The translations under genes and the position numbers were made by a program. Of a DNA stretch of 41,527 nucleotides, positions 23,582 through 32,009 are shown in pieces. The notes below the pieces were generated by a model that was not told where the DNA came from, searched no databases, and was given only the letters and a program-made list of their open reading frames with translations. The DNA is from Microvirga arabica. Its GTDB lineage: Bacteria > Pseudomonadota > Alphaproteobacteria > Rhizobiales > Beijerinckiaceae. The DNA is taken from NCBI RefSeq assembly GCF_016811235.1, contig NZ_JAFBID010000057.1, positions 1 through 41,527 on the forward strand, written 5' to 3'. Numbering within the stretch: position 1 is the first letter of the stretch; the number at the start of each line of letters is the position of its first letter.

Positions 23582-23652
23582 AGGTCGGCTTGGGGTCAAA
23601 GTGTAACGTTGAGCGCTCCAAACGATGGTCCGCTTGTCACGCCTTTGCGGAA

Positions 23653-23672
23653 GTTCCGCGTTCTTCCGGAAC
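23653..23672. terminator. Possible hairpin between convergent genes
   Basis: GTTCCG (23653-23658) pairs with CGGAAC (23667-23672) in the 160-bp gap between the LysR gene and the oppositely directed dehydrogenase gene. There is no T-tract; the position between convergent stop codons is the main argument. Confidence 0.3.
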
Positions 23673-23741
23673 GTGCCACAAGCGGGCGTTTAGCCAATGA
23701 GCGTGGCGCTCGGCCGATTGTCGCGCAGGAGTATAAGTCAC

Positions 23742-24656
23742 TCAGCTGCTGCCTCTTTCCTCCGCAGCTCTGTCTGATGCACGGCTGGGCCAGTATCCGG
23801 CTAGACTGGTCCCATCCCGGGGGCCCCATCCCTGCTGGCTCGCCTCGTCGTAAACCGAGAGAGTACGCTCGGCGACAGGAAGTGCGAGGCCCAGCTCGGC
23901 GCCCTCCGCAAGCATGGTTCGAAGATCCTTCCGGAAGGAGTCGATGTCGAAAGTCACCGGTTGCGGCGCGTCCCCACGCATGCCCTTTGCGATCATGGCT
24001 CCACGCGCTTTAAGAATGTTAGCGCCGCCGGACGTGTCCGAGAAGAGGTCGACAATCCGCTCCGGTTCGATGCCAAGATGACGGCAGAGAGAATAGGCTT
24101 CCCCGAGCGCTTGGTAATAGACGACCAGGGGAAGGTTCACGGCAAGCTTCAGGCTCGCCCCTGCGCCAACCGGGCCAGCATGCTCGAAGCGACGGCATAA
24201 CTGTTCAATGATCGGGCGTGCGCGGGCGACATCCTCGGGGGTCCCACCGACGAGGCCGATCAACCGCCCTTCACGAGCCGGACCTGTTGATCCGCTCACC
24301 GGGCATTCCACGTAGGCCGCACCCTTTGCTTTGACCCGTCCGGCTAAGGTTCGCTGGGTTCTGGGCTGAACCGTGCTCATCTCGATGAAGAGCCTCGCGG
24401 TTAGGTCAGCGGACAGAATGCCTCGATCGCCATTGAACACCTCATCCAAGGCGTTTTCGTCCAAAAGGCACGTGATGATCGTCTCAGCCTGTTCGACAAC
24501 CGCAGCCGGAGATTCCCCAAGAGCTGCGCCAGCCTCAACAAGGCTCTCAGCTTTTCCAGGCGTGCGGTTCCAGATCACGAGGTCGTGGCCGCAACTCTGA
24601 AGTCGGGATGCAAGAGCAGCGCCCATGCGTCCAAGCCCTATGACACCAATCCTCAT
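23742..24656 (-). CDS. 3-Hydroxyisobutyrate dehydrogenase-family oxidoreductase
   Basis: A 304-residue beta-hydroxyacid dehydrogenase. The N-terminal Rossmann motif is IGVIGLGRMGAALA, with NRT after the second strand (NADP-type preference). The substrate motif is ECPVSGSTGPAREGRL and the catalytic Lys is in SLKLAVN. The C-terminal helical domain contains FRKDLRTML. These enzymes oxidise or reduce 3-hydroxy acids such as 3-hydroxyisobutyrate, tartronate semialdehyde or glyoxylate. An upstream in-frame TTG at 24659 is ignored in favour of ATG 24656, which has AGGAGA upstream. It is the last gene of a probable six-gene leftward operon beginning at 29180, 96 bp after the FAH-family hydrolase. Confidence 0.88.
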   Translation of the reverse strand: MRIGVIGLGRMGAALASRLQSCGHDLVIWNRTPGKAESLVEAGAALGESPAAVVEQAETIITCLLDENALDEVFNGDRGILSADLTARLFIEMSTVQPRTQRTLAGRVKAKGAAYVECPVSGSTGPAREGRLIGLVGGTPEDVARARPIIEQLCRRFEHAGPVGAGASLKLAVNLPLVVYYQALGEAYSLCRHLGIEPERIVDLFSDTSGGANILKARGAMIAKGMRGDAPQPVTFDIDSFRKDLRTMLAEGAELGLALPVAERTLSVYDEASQQGWGPRDGTSLAGYWPSRASDRAAEERGSS

Positions 24657-24752
24657 CAACGTCTCCTGATCTTCGCCCTAGCTGATAAGCCCCTGCCGGA
24701 GAGGCAACATGACAAAGCGGTGCCGCCTCTCGATCCTGCCGCGGGGGAAAAG

Positions 24753-25607
24753 CTAGACTTGGCCGTTCCAGCTCCTGACTAGTTGCTCCTGCTCGCCAAG
24801 GCCTTCGATGCCCAGTCGAACGCGATTGCCGGAACGCAGGTAGACTGGCGGCTTCATGCCCATGCCGACGCCCGGCGGTGTCCCGGTCGCGATCACATCT
24901 CCAGGTTGGAGGCTCATGAACTGGCTCAGGTAGCTCACCAGGAACGCAGCCCCGTAGACCATAGTCTCCGTGCTGCCGTTCTGGTAGCGGTTGCCATCCA
25001 CCTCGAGCCACATGCCCAGGTTCTGCGGATTGGGGATTTCGTCTCGTGTAACGAGCCAGGGGCCGATCGGGCCGAAGGTGTCCGCGCTCTTGCCCTTGGT
25101 CCATTGTCCTGAGCGTTCGATCTGGAAAGAGCGCTCTGAGACGTCGTTGACAACGCAGTAGCCTGCGACATGCTCGAGCGCCTGTGCCTCGTCCACGTAC
25201 TTGGCGGTTTTGCCGATCACGATGCCGAGTTCGACCTCCCAGTCAGTCTTCTCGGAACCACGCGGCATCTCGATGCCGTCGTTCGGCCCGCAGATCGCAC
25301 TGGTCGCCTTCATGAAGATGATGGGTTCGGGCGGGACGGCCATGCCGGACTCGGCTGCATGGTCGGAATAGTTGAGGCCAATGCAGATGAACTTGCCGAC
25401 CTGCCCGACGCAGGGGCCGATGCGCGGATCGCCTTCGACGCGCGGGAGCGTGGAAGGATCGATGCTGCGCAGCCGCTCGAGGCTGCCGGACGACAGCGCC
25501 TCGCCGGTAATATCAGGAACGATGCTGGAGATGTCGCGGATGTTGCCATCGCGGTCGAGAACGCCGGGTTTTTCCTGGCCGGGTGGGCCGTAGCGCAGCA
25601 GCTTCAT
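24753..25607 (-). CDS. FAH-family hydrolase (diketo-acid hydrolase type)
   Basis: A 284-residue fumarylacetoacetate-hydrolase-fold enzyme. Signature parts are FICIGLNYSDHAAESGM, PIIFMKATSAICGPND, DWEVELGIVIGK with metal-binding Glu residues, GYCVVNDVSER, and the C-terminal GDVIATGTPPGVGMGM. The arrangement EVELGIVIG plus QWTKGKSADTFGPIGPW is typical of the subgroup containing 2,4-diketo-3-deoxy-L-fuconate hydrolase and ureidoglycolate-lyase-annotated proteins. The expected reaction is Mg-dependent hydrolysis of a C-C bond in a diketo acid. It lies between the GntR regulator and the hydroxyacid dehydrogenase, all leftward. Confidence 0.88.
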   Translation of the reverse strand: MKLLRYGPPGQEKPGVLDRDGNIRDISSIVPDITGEALSSGSLERLRSIDPSTLPRVEGDPRIGPCVGQVGKFICIGLNYSDHAAESGMAVPPEPIIFMKATSAICGPNDGIEMPRGSEKTDWEVELGIVIGKTAKYVDEAQALEHVAGYCVVNDVSERSFQIERSGQWTKGKSADTFGPIGPWLVTRDEIPNPQNLGMWLEVDGNRYQNGSTETMVYGAAFLVSYLSQFMSLQPGDVIATGTPPGVGMGMKPPVYLRSGNRVRLGIEGLGEQEQLVRSWNGQV

Positions 25608-25694
25608 GGGGCTTCCTTGCTCTTTGAACTTTTGAAGGTGAACGTGGTCAATTGTAGCTCAAGACGCGGTCCGTTTAGCCGCGTCCCAATCCTG

Positions 25695-26399
25695 TTAGCT
25701 GGGCATGGACGGATCGAACCGAACCTTCGGCGATGGTTGGATCTGATCCTCGATGTGCCTGAGCGTCGTCTGGTAGTGCTCGACGAGCCGCTCGACGGCC
25801 AAGTCAGCCTTGCGATCGAGCACGGCCTCCATGAGCCCACGGTGCTCCTCTAGGGTATTGCGGTAGCGTTTTGAGGAGGCCACGGAGATGAAGCGGTATC
25901 TCTGGGCCTGATCCATCAGATCCTTGCAGATGCCGATCAGAATCGAGGAGCCGCAGGCAGCGATGAGGGCAAGATGATAGGCCCGATGCCGCTCCTCCCA
26001 AGCCGGGTTGGTGCTGGTATCTTCCTCGGACAGCTTCCATGGTGTGCGGGAGAGGTGATGGAAGCATACGACAATCCGCTCCTCCCAGGCTTGATCACCA
26101 TTCCTGATAGCCTCTTCGAGGGCCTTACCTTCAAGCCAGCACCGGGTCTTCACCAACTCGCGCCAGCCCTCGATGCTTACTGGGGGCACGAAGAAGCCAC
26201 GCTGGTCTTTTCGCTCGACCAGCCCTTCGGAGGAGAGACGGTTGAGAGCCTCCCGGACCGGGTTGAGACCGGCGCCATACCGGTCGGAAACGAAGTCGAT
26301 CAGGAGCTTTCGTCCTGGCTGCAACTCGCCGTTCAGAATATCCTGGCGAAGCCTCTCGTAGACGGAGGTTGCCGCAGTTATCTTTTCGATCTTGTTCAT
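25695..26399 (-). CDS. GntR-family transcriptional regulator (FCD subfamily)
   Basis: A 234-residue regulator with an N-terminal winged HTH (residues 10-75: VYERLRQDILNGELQPGRKL, LNPVREALNRLSSEGLV, RGFFVPP). A helical FCD ligand domain follows, in which His residues (HLALIAACGS, EEHRGLMEAV, LVEHYQTTLRH) would bind a metal and an organic acid. It sits inside the transporter-hydrolase operon, 80 bp after the permease, and is the natural candidate to bind the palindromes in the AT-rich divergent promoter at 29.3-29.5 kb. The effector is probably the imported acid or its breakdown product. Confidence 0.9.
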   Translation of the reverse strand: MNKIEKITAATSVYERLRQDILNGELQPGRKLLIDFVSDRYGAGLNPVREALNRLSSEGLVERKDQRGFFVPPVSIEGWRELVKTRCWLEGKALEEAIRNGDQAWEERIVVCFHHLSRTPWKLSEEDTSTNPAWEERHRAYHLALIAACGSSILIGICKDLMDQAQRYRFISVASSKRYRNTLEEHRGLMEAVLDRKADLAVERLVEHYQTTLRHIEDQIQPSPKVRFDPSMPS

Positions 26400-26479
26400 G
26401 ACGCAACCTGCGCAGGTTTTGGTTCAGAGCCGAATGTCCCGGCGGACGGAGGTCAACCGCCGGGACATCGTCTTACCTG

Positions 26480-27343
26480 TTATTGCGCAAGAGTCTCCTC
26501 TGTGACGCTCTCCTTGTGCCAGAAGACGAACCGGCGCTGGGCCCAGGCCACGATCCAGAACGTCGCCAGTCCGAGCAGACTGAGGTAGATGATCAGCGAG
26601 AACACGCGCGGGGTGTTGAGCTGGGCGGCCGCCACGCGGATCAGCTCACCAAAACCCTTGCCGCCGCCCAGGAACTCGCCCACCACCGCGCCGACGACGA
26701 CGAGCACCGCAGCATTCTTCAGACCCGAGAAGAAATGGGGCATTCCGATGGGGAGCTTCAGCTGCACTAACGTCTGCCAACGGCTTGCTCCCATGGTCTT
26801 GAACAGCATGCGGGTATTCTGGTCGGCAGCATGAAGGCCTGCCGCCGTTCCGACGATGACTGGGAAGAAGGCGATGAACGCGGCGAGCGCCACCTTGGAT
26901 GCGATGCCGAATCCCAGCCATGACACGAAGAGAGGTGCAAACGCGACCTTGGGCATGGTGTTGATGGCCACGAGATAAGGCATGACGGCCCGCTCACCGA
27001 ACGCGGTCTCGCCCACGAGAACTCCGAGAGCGAAGCCGAGCACGACAGCGATCACGAAACCGAGGAGAACCTCCTGCGTCGTGATCCAAAGTGCCATGAG
27101 CATGTAATCGCCCGTCAGCAGGTTCCGCCCGACGACGAACAGATCCTCAATCGTCTCCAGGGGAGACGGAAGAATGATCGGTGAGACGAGTTCGATCAGA
27201 TAGACGATCTGCCACACGACCAGAAAGCCGATCAGCAGAGCCAGCATAGACACCCAACGCGGGACCCGGTCGATCCAGGAAACGCGCTCCGCCCAAACGG
27301 TTTGCTCGGGAATTGCGGGGGCCAAGACTTGTGCTTGGGTCAT
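26480..27343 (-). CDS. ABC transporter permease, SsuC/TauC-like
   Basis: A 287-residue inner-membrane permease of the nitrate/sulfonate/taurine type. It has about six membrane segments starting at 33-55 (VSMLALLIGFLVVWQIVYLI) and the cytoplasmic loop MLFKTMGASRWQTLVQLKLP that docks on the ATPase. Its ATG overlaps the TGA of the ATPase gene (ATGA), so the two are translationally coupled. It works with the ATPase at 27340 and the binding protein at 28158. These transporters carry sulfonates, nitrate, pyrimidine precursors, or aromatic and other organic acids. Confidence 0.92.
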   Translation of the reverse strand: MTQAQVLAPAIPEQTVWAERVSWIDRVPRWVSMLALLIGFLVVWQIVYLIELVSPIILPSPLETIEDLFVVGRNLLTGDYMLMALWITTQEVLLGFVIAVVLGFALGVLVGETAFGERAVMPYLVAINTMPKVAFAPLFVSWLGFGIASKVALAAFIAFFPVIVGTAAGLHAADQNTRMLFKTMGASRWQTLVQLKLPIGMPHFFSGLKNAAVLVVVGAVVGEFLGGGKGFGELIRVAAAQLNTPRVFSLIIYLSLLGLATFWIVAWAQRRFVFWHKESVTEETLAQ

Positions 27344-28158
27344 TGGAACGCTCCCTTGTCGAGGTGACTGCGGATGCGGTGGACAAGCGCGCCGAAACGC
27401 GGATCGGTCATCATGTCCAGGGTTCTCGGTCTGGGTAGATCGACCGTGATAGCCTCGACGAATCGCCCTGGGCGAGGCGACATCACGTACACCACATCGG
27501 AGAGGATCACTGCCTCGGGAATCGAGTGGGTCACAAGAAATGTCGTGGCATTGCGCTCAAGGCAGATCCTCTGCAGCTCCATGTTCATGAAGTCGCGGCT
27601 CAATTCGTCGAGTGCGCTGAACGGCTCGTCGAGCAACAGGACAGCGGGCTCCGTAATCAGCATCCGACAGATCGCCGCACGCTGCGCCATGCCTCCGGAG
27701 AGCTCGCCCGGATAGACGTTCTCGAAACCTTTCAGGCCGACGAGATCCAGGAGCTGGCGCGCCTGATCATGCTTGGCGCGGGCTGCCCCCTTGCCGTCGC
27801 GAATCTCGATCGGGAGGACGATGTTTTCCAGGGTGGTCCGCCACGGGAACAGGGTCGCCTGCTGGAACATCATGCCGATGTCCCGGCGCGGCCCCATCAC
27901 CGATTTACCTTCGAGTACCACGCTGCCCGATGACGGCGGCTGCAGACCCGCCATGATCTTGAGCAGGGTGGATTTCCCGCACCCGCTCGGTCCGATGACG
28001 GATGAGAAGGTGCCCTCCCGCAGCACCAGATCCACCATGTCGAGAGCTTGCACATTGCGTCTGACGAAAGTCTTGCTCACGCCTCGCAGTTCGTACACCG
28101 GTCGGCCCATGAGGCCGACCGGAGCAACAGCTTCTCCAGCCATCGAGACTACCGCCAT
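27340..28158 (-). CDS. ABC transporter ATP-binding protein, SsuB/TauB-like
   Basis: A 272-residue ATPase with Walker A GPSGCGKST (56-64), Q-loop MMFQQATLFPW, signature LSGGMAQRAAI, Walker B VLLLDEPFSALDE and H-loop FLVTHSIPEA. The open frame extends to 28275, but that would overlap the binding-protein gene by over 100 bp. The ATG at 28158 overlaps its stop codon as TGATG, a standard coupling arrangement, and is used here. Middle gene of the three-gene transporter. Confidence 0.92.
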   Translation of the reverse strand: MAVVSMAGEAVAPVGLMGRPVYELRGVSKTFVRRNVQALDMVDLVLREGTFSSVIGPSGCGKSTLLKIMAGLQPPSSGSVVLEGKSVMGPRRDIGMMFQQATLFPWRTTLENIVLPIEIRDGKGAARAKHDQARQLLDLVGLKGFENVYPGELSGGMAQRAAICRMLITEPAVLLLDEPFSALDELSRDFMNMELQRICLERNATTFLVTHSIPEAVILSDVVYVMSPRPGRFVEAITVDLPRPRTLDMMTDPRFGALVHRIRSHLDKGAFQ

Positions 28159-29180
28159 CACTTCGAACCCTTGTTCCAGGCGTCGACGAACTGATTGGTG
28201 TATGCAGCCTTCAGATCCGGGAGCGGGCTCTTGAGGACACCTGAGGCCACGGCGCTCTTGTGCCAGAGTTCCCAATGCTCCGGCGGCTGGTAGCCCCAGC
28301 CCTTCGACTTGTCGAACGGCGTGATCCGCTCCTTCACCTGCTCGAACAGGGCAGCCGACAACTTGGTATCCTCGCCCTCCTGTGGGTTTCCAGCCTTCGT
28401 GTGCTGCAGGACCTTGTCCCTGTTCTCAGGCTTGAGTCCAAACTCTGTCGCCTGAACGAGGACACGGCCGAATTTCTCGACAGCCTGTGGGTTCTGGTCG
28501 ATGAAAGATTTCATCGCCGCATAGCCATTGCCGAAGTAGGACAGATACTGCTCGGGCGTGATCTCCCGCAGATCGATCCCTCTTGTTTCCATGATGGCCG
28601 CATCGCTGACGGCCGCCGCATAGGCCTTGATGTCGCCGCGCAGGAAAGCTGCTGCGGCAAGACCACCATCACCAACAGGCAGGAACGTGAAATCCTTGCC
28701 TTCGTTCATCTTCTGATCGGTGAGGATCGCGCGGGTGAAACCAACCTCTGCGCCATCGGCCGTGCCGACGCCGATCACGGCTCCTTTGAGATCGGCTGGC
28801 GTTTTGATTGCCGACTTCTCGGGGACGACGACGCCGAAAACCGATTTCGCAAAGTGATTGTAGATGAAGACTACATCGACGCCGCGGGCGCGTGCGGCGA
28901 GAACCGGCGCTGGCCCAGGCTGCCCGATTTGCGCCTGACCGGCGGACATGGCCTGCAGAACCTGAGAGGAGCCGTCGACAGCCTCGACACTCACATTGAG
29001 CCCCTCTTTCTCGAACATCTTCTCACCGATTGCGACGTAGAGCGGGAAGTTGTTCACGGCCGACGGATTCGGAAGGACCACCGTTATCTTCGTGGGCGCA
29101 TTCTGCGCGCTGGCGACGCTCATTGCCCAGGGAACAAGGGCAAGCGTTACAGCTAATCCAAGAGCTTTGCTCATCTTCAT
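28158..29180 (-). CDS. NMT1/SsuA-type periplasmic solute-binding protein
   Basis: A 340-residue binding protein with a Sec signal peptide (residues 1-25, LGLAVTLALVPWAMSVASAQ). The mature part has the NMT1/THI5 two-lobe pattern: ITVVLPNPSAVNNFPLYVAIG, FEKEGLNVSVEAVDGSSQVLQAM, GQAQIGQPGPAPVLAARARG and DLKGAVIGVGTADGAEVGF. It binds the substrate and delivers it to the SsuC-like permease. GAGGAAA precedes the ATG. It is the first gene of the leftward operon and faces the palindrome-rich promoter region. The surrounding FAH hydrolases, dehydrogenase and GntR regulator suggest an organic-acid ligand rather than a sulfonate. Confidence 0.92.
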   Translation of the reverse strand: MKMSKALGLAVTLALVPWAMSVASAQNAPTKITVVLPNPSAVNNFPLYVAIGEKMFEKEGLNVSVEAVDGSSQVLQAMSAGQAQIGQPGPAPVLAARARGVDVVFIYNHFAKSVFGVVVPEKSAIKTPADLKGAVIGVGTADGAEVGFTRAILTDQKMNEGKDFTFLPVGDGGLAAAAFLRGDIKAYAAAVSDAAIMETRGIDLREITPEQYLSYFGNGYAAMKSFIDQNPQAVEKFGRVLVQATEFGLKPENRDKVLQHTKAGNPQEGEDTKLSAALFEQVKERITPFDKSKGWGYQPPEHWELWHKSAVASGVLKSPLPDLKAAYTNQFVDAWNKGSK

Positions 29181-29324
29181 CGACGTTTCCTCTCCTGCAT
29201 TCTGCTGCTCATTGGCAGTGCCAGCGTTTGGTGCGGCACCTAATGATGTACGCGTTGGTTCAGCATGTCAAAAAAATGTATGATCTATTTTCCTTTCTTT
29301 AATCACTGCAGTTACGCTTATATC

Positions 29325-29339
29325 TTGTGCAAGGCACAA
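29325..29339. promoter_or_regulatory. Palindrome TTGTGC-AAG-GCACAA (candidate operator)
   Basis: A perfect 6+3+6 inverted repeat. The TTGT/ACAA ends fit the general pattern of GntR/FadR-type sites, but no regulator has been shown to bind it. Confidence 0.45.
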
Positions 29340-29371
29340 AATACGCCAAAAAATCTTGTACTTCTGTTGTG

Positions 29372-29390
29372 CGTTGCGGAATTTGCAACG
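29372..29390. promoter_or_regulatory. Inverted repeat CGTTGC-N7-GCAACG
   Basis: A perfect 6-bp inverted repeat separated by GGAATTT. Candidate operator or hairpin; about 33 bp centre-to-centre from the TTGTGC palindrome on its left. Confidence 0.4.
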
Positions 29391-29447
29391 ATTTATTATA
29401 AGTTTTACGTGGCATTACTATACGAAAGTACAGCTCGCGTGCGACAT

Positions 29448-29475
29448 ATAAAATACATTTTATGTCTAGCTAGAC
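29448..29475. promoter_or_regulatory. Two adjacent palindromes upstream of the FAH-family gene
   Basis: ATAAAAT-AC-ATTTTAT (29448-29463) is followed immediately by GTCTAGCTAGAC (29464-29475). Both are perfect dyads, placed 63-90 bp before the start codon of the rightward FAH gene, where a promoter operator would sit. Confidence 0.45.
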
Positions 29476-29537
29476 GACAATATCGGTACTGCAGGTCGGC
29501 ACCCGGATTCGGGTGCAATTCTTGGAGGAAGACAGCA

Positions 29538-30236
29538 ATGGACGCAGGTTCCTGTGTGATAGCGCCCCCGGCTCGCGCTTTTCTGCCGGTGGCTGGAACG
29601 AGTCAGATATTCCCGGTGCGCAGGATCTACTGCGTCGGCAGGAACTATGTCGCCCACGTGCGCGAGATGGGAGGCGACGAGTCCCGGGATCCGCCTATCT
29701 TCTTCCAGAAGCCAACCGACAGCATCGTTCAGGATGGGAGTTCAATTCCCTACCCTCCCATGACAGGTAATTACCATTACGAGTTGGAACTGGTTGTCGC
29801 GATCAAGAAAGGCGGAAGGGACATCCCAGTCGCCGATGCGCTTGATCATATCTATGGCTATGGCATAGGCCTCGACATGACCCGTCGCGATCTTCAGATG
29901 GATCTCGGCAAGAGTGGTCTGCCCTGGGAGGCTGGAAAGGCCTTCGACGAGTCGTGTCCCTGCAGCCCCCTTCACCCTGTTGAGCAGGTCGGGCACATCT
30001 CAGAAGGCTCCATCTGTCTCACCGTGGATGGCGAGACGAAGCAGGATTCGGACCTCAGACTCATGATCTGGAAAGTGCCGGAAATCATCGCGAACCTGTC
30101 CAAGTATTTCATGCTGCAGCCAGGCGACATCATCCTGACCGGAACCCCTGCTGGCGTTGGCCCGGTAGTGCCTGGCAATAAACTCGTGGGCAGCATCGAT
30201 AGGCTGGGAAAGCTGACAGTGCGGGTCAGTGGTTAA
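29538..30236 (+). CDS. FAH-family hydrolase, fumarylpyruvate-hydrolase-like
   Basis: A 232-residue FAH-fold enzyme: RRIYCVGRNYVAHVREMG, PIFFQKPTDSI, YHYELELVVAI with the metal-binding Glu pair, IYGYGIGLDMTRRDLQ, LPWEAGKAFDESCP and GDIILTGTPAGVGPV. The features RDLQ and GKAFD are those of fumarylpyruvate hydrolases and related acylpyruvases of gentisate-type pathways. It is a different subgroup from the FAH protein at 24753. GGAGGA precedes ATG 29538; the frame upstream (to 29265) is AT-rich and not family-like. Transcribed divergently from the transporter operon, probably under the same regulator. Cytoplasmic; substrate unproven. Confidence 0.88.
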   Translation: MDAGSCVIAPPARAFLPVAGTSQIFPVRRIYCVGRNYVAHVREMGGDESRDPPIFFQKPTDSIVQDGSSIPYPPMTGNYHYELELVVAIKKGGRDIPVADALDHIYGYGIGLDMTRRDLQMDLGKSGLPWEAGKAFDESCPCSPLHPVEQVGHISEGSICLTVDGETKQDSDLRLMIWKVPEIIANLSKYFMLQPGDIILTGTPAGVGPVVPGNKLVGSIDRLGKLTVRVSG

Positions 30237-30258
30237 CGCAGCCTCCTTGGTGCAATGA

Positions 30259-30298
30259 GTATCCAAGCACGGGCGAACAGCGGCCGGTGCTTGGATAC
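30259..30298. repeat. Perfect 12-bp stem-loop after the FAH gene
   Basis: GTATCCAAGCAC (30259-30270) and GTGCTTGGATAC (30287-30298) form a perfect 12-bp stem with a 16-nt loop, 22 bp after the FAH stop codon. There is no T-tract, so it may be a Rho-dependent or mRNA-protecting hairpin, or a small mobile palindrome. Confidence 0.6.
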
Positions 30299-30632
30299 AA
30301 TAACAATGCCCCGCATCTTGTATGTTAACGGCATTCCCCAAAGAAGAACAAGGGGACCGTAAATGTCCTGCGCTGAATGTCCGCAGAGGGTCATCTTCTG
30401 CCGATTCCCAATCATTTGCGAAAGTCTGGTTCATTTGGGTCAGCTGTCCTCCGACTATTTTCTCAGATCTGCCGATTGACGACTTTCCCCGCACACAGGC
30501 CGATTTTTTCAGACTCTGCATTAGGTTACCTGCTGGTTGGTTAGACCGATGGGTAATTCCTAATGCAACTGCCCTCCCGCTCGAACCGGAAGTCGACGTG
30601 GACGGCGAACTCCCGGTCGATCGTCTGCCGAC
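30299..30632. other. Intergenic region with no supported gene
   Basis: A 110-codon plus-strand frame (30322-30654) runs antisense into the end of the cyclase gene, has no ribosome site and shows no domain, so it is not called. Nothing else was recognised here. Confidence 0.35.
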
Positions 30633-31904
30633 TCAGCAATTCGGGGCAGCCTGACTAATCGGCGCCTGCTCCGGCTCCTCGGTTTCCATCCGGGATGGGT
30701 CGAGCGTAAACAGTTCCTGCGGGCGGTTGACCCCTCTCAAGGCGTAACGGCCAACGGAAACGAGGCATTCCTGCTCGGCCGTCGAAGCAGCCGCGAAGAA
30801 GGCAGAGGAGACCAGAACATCTCGTTCCACGGAGCGACAGAGGGCGGCGATCCGGCTCACCTCGTTCACGGCTGGGCCGACCACCGTAAAGTCGAGGCGA
30901 TCCTGGCTGCCGATATTGCCGTAGAAGACCTCGCCAATGTGAAGGCCGAGATAAGCATCGGCCACCGGCAAGTTGCCGACTAGGCGGTCGCGGTTGAGCA
31001 CTCGGATCCTAGACTGCATCAGCTGCTCTGCCTTAAGAGCGCACCGGCAGGCCTGGCCCGGATCCTCTTCCTTGAAGATAGCAAGAGTGCCGTCCCCGAT
31101 CAGCTTGAGAACATCACCACCGGCGTCACAGATCGACGAGATGATGGCTTCCGAGTAGTCGTTCAGGAAAGGAATGATCTGCTCCGGATCGGCTGTCTCG
31201 GTGATGTGGGTGAAGCTGCGCAGGTCGCTAAACCAGAGAACCGCCTGGATCCGGTCGGTGACGCCACGGGCGATGCGCCCTTTCAGAACGAGGCTGCCGG
31301 CATCACGCCCAAGGTAGGTTTCGACAAGTGTCTTGGCGATGCGTGCAAGCGAGGCGCATTTCAGGGCGAGCATCAGGGGCGATGCAAGCTCGCGGACAAG
31401 CGACAGCTGCTCGTCTGTAAAGCCGGCCTCGATGTCTGTCGTCCAAGATGAGTAGAAGGAGTCCATCTCCCCGATGATACCCTCGGCCTCGAAACGATGA
31501 ATCAAAACGAGATAATCCGTCTGCCCCTCTGCGCGCAGATCCGCCAAGACGGAGAAGTCCTCGACATGACCCGGCCCTATCCGCCGCCGCAGGAAGTTCT
31601 CTCCGCTCATCAGGAGATGATAATACGTGCTCCGGCGCCAGTTGGCGGCGGCCTCGCCCCCGACATTCGTGCGGCCATACTCGACCATGTGGTCCAGATC
31701 GCCCTGATCATCACGGCGCCAGCGGAAAACGCGTCCCTCATGAATCGGATGCAGCGTGTCGATGACGATGTTTACGCGCGCGACCGGCATGCCTCCGGCC
31801 GCAAGGCGATGGCAGAAGCCGTGAAGGAGCTCCAGCTCTGTCATGCCGGTCAGCCCGGCCTCCGTGACCCATCTGACGATGTCTGCTGCCTTGCCGCTAT
31901 CCAT
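30633..31904 (-). CDS. Class III adenylate/guanylate cyclase
   Basis: A 423-residue soluble protein. The C-terminal half is a class III nucleotide cyclase domain: AVLWFSDLRSFTHITE with metal-binding Asp227, LKLIGDGTLAIF with the second metal Asp271, LHIGEVFYGNIG, and DFTVVGPAVNEVSRI near the catalytic Asn/Arg. The N-terminal ~190 residues are a sensor-like region seen in many Rhizobiales cyclases (MTELELLHGFCHRLAAGGMPV, RVFRWRRDD); no cofactor motif is evident. It should make cAMP from ATP. I use ATG 31904 (AAGGGG about 9 bases upstream) rather than the ATG 39 bp further up. It is a monocistronic gene in the signalling-rich right third of the window. Confidence 0.88.
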   Translation of the reverse strand: MDSGKAADIVRWVTEAGLTGMTELELLHGFCHRLAAGGMPVARVNIVIDTLHPIHEGRVFRWRRDDQGDLDHMVEYGRTNVGGEAAANWRRSTYYHLLMSGENFLRRRIGPGHVEDFSVLADLRAEGQTDYLVLIHRFEAEGIIGEMDSFYSSWTTDIEAGFTDEQLSLVRELASPLMLALKCASLARIAKTLVETYLGRDAGSLVLKGRIARGVTDRIQAVLWFSDLRSFTHITETADPEQIIPFLNDYSEAIISSICDAGGDVLKLIGDGTLAIFKEEDPGQACRCALKAEQLMQSRIRVLNRDRLVGNLPVADAYLGLHIGEVFYGNIGSQDRLDFTVVGPAVNEVSRIAALCRSVERDVLVSSAFFAAASTAEQECLVSVGRYALRGVNRPQELFTLDPSRMETEEPEQAPISQAAPNC

Positions 31905-32009
31905 GGCACGGTTCCCCTTCGTCCCGAGTCTACCGGTAGCCATCGACTACCGCAAACGGAGTGGTCAGTCATCTCCGCACGCGGATCAAGAGGCTCCTCG
32001 TCGTTTTGC

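Larger units (their letters stand above)
29181..29537. promoter_or_regulatory. AT-rich divergent promoter region with several palindromes
   Basis: This 357-bp gap separates the leftward transporter-catabolism operon from a rightward FAH-family gene. About 29260-29470 is strikingly AT-rich for this window and contains four dyads listed separately. It is the likely control region for both units. The open frame running through it on the plus strand (from 29265) is an artefact upstream of the true FAH start. Confidence 0.7.

Noticed and set aside
30322..30654. 110-codon plus-strand frame overlapping the cyclase 3' end
   Set aside because: No ribosome site or domain, and its end is antisense to the cyclase gene.
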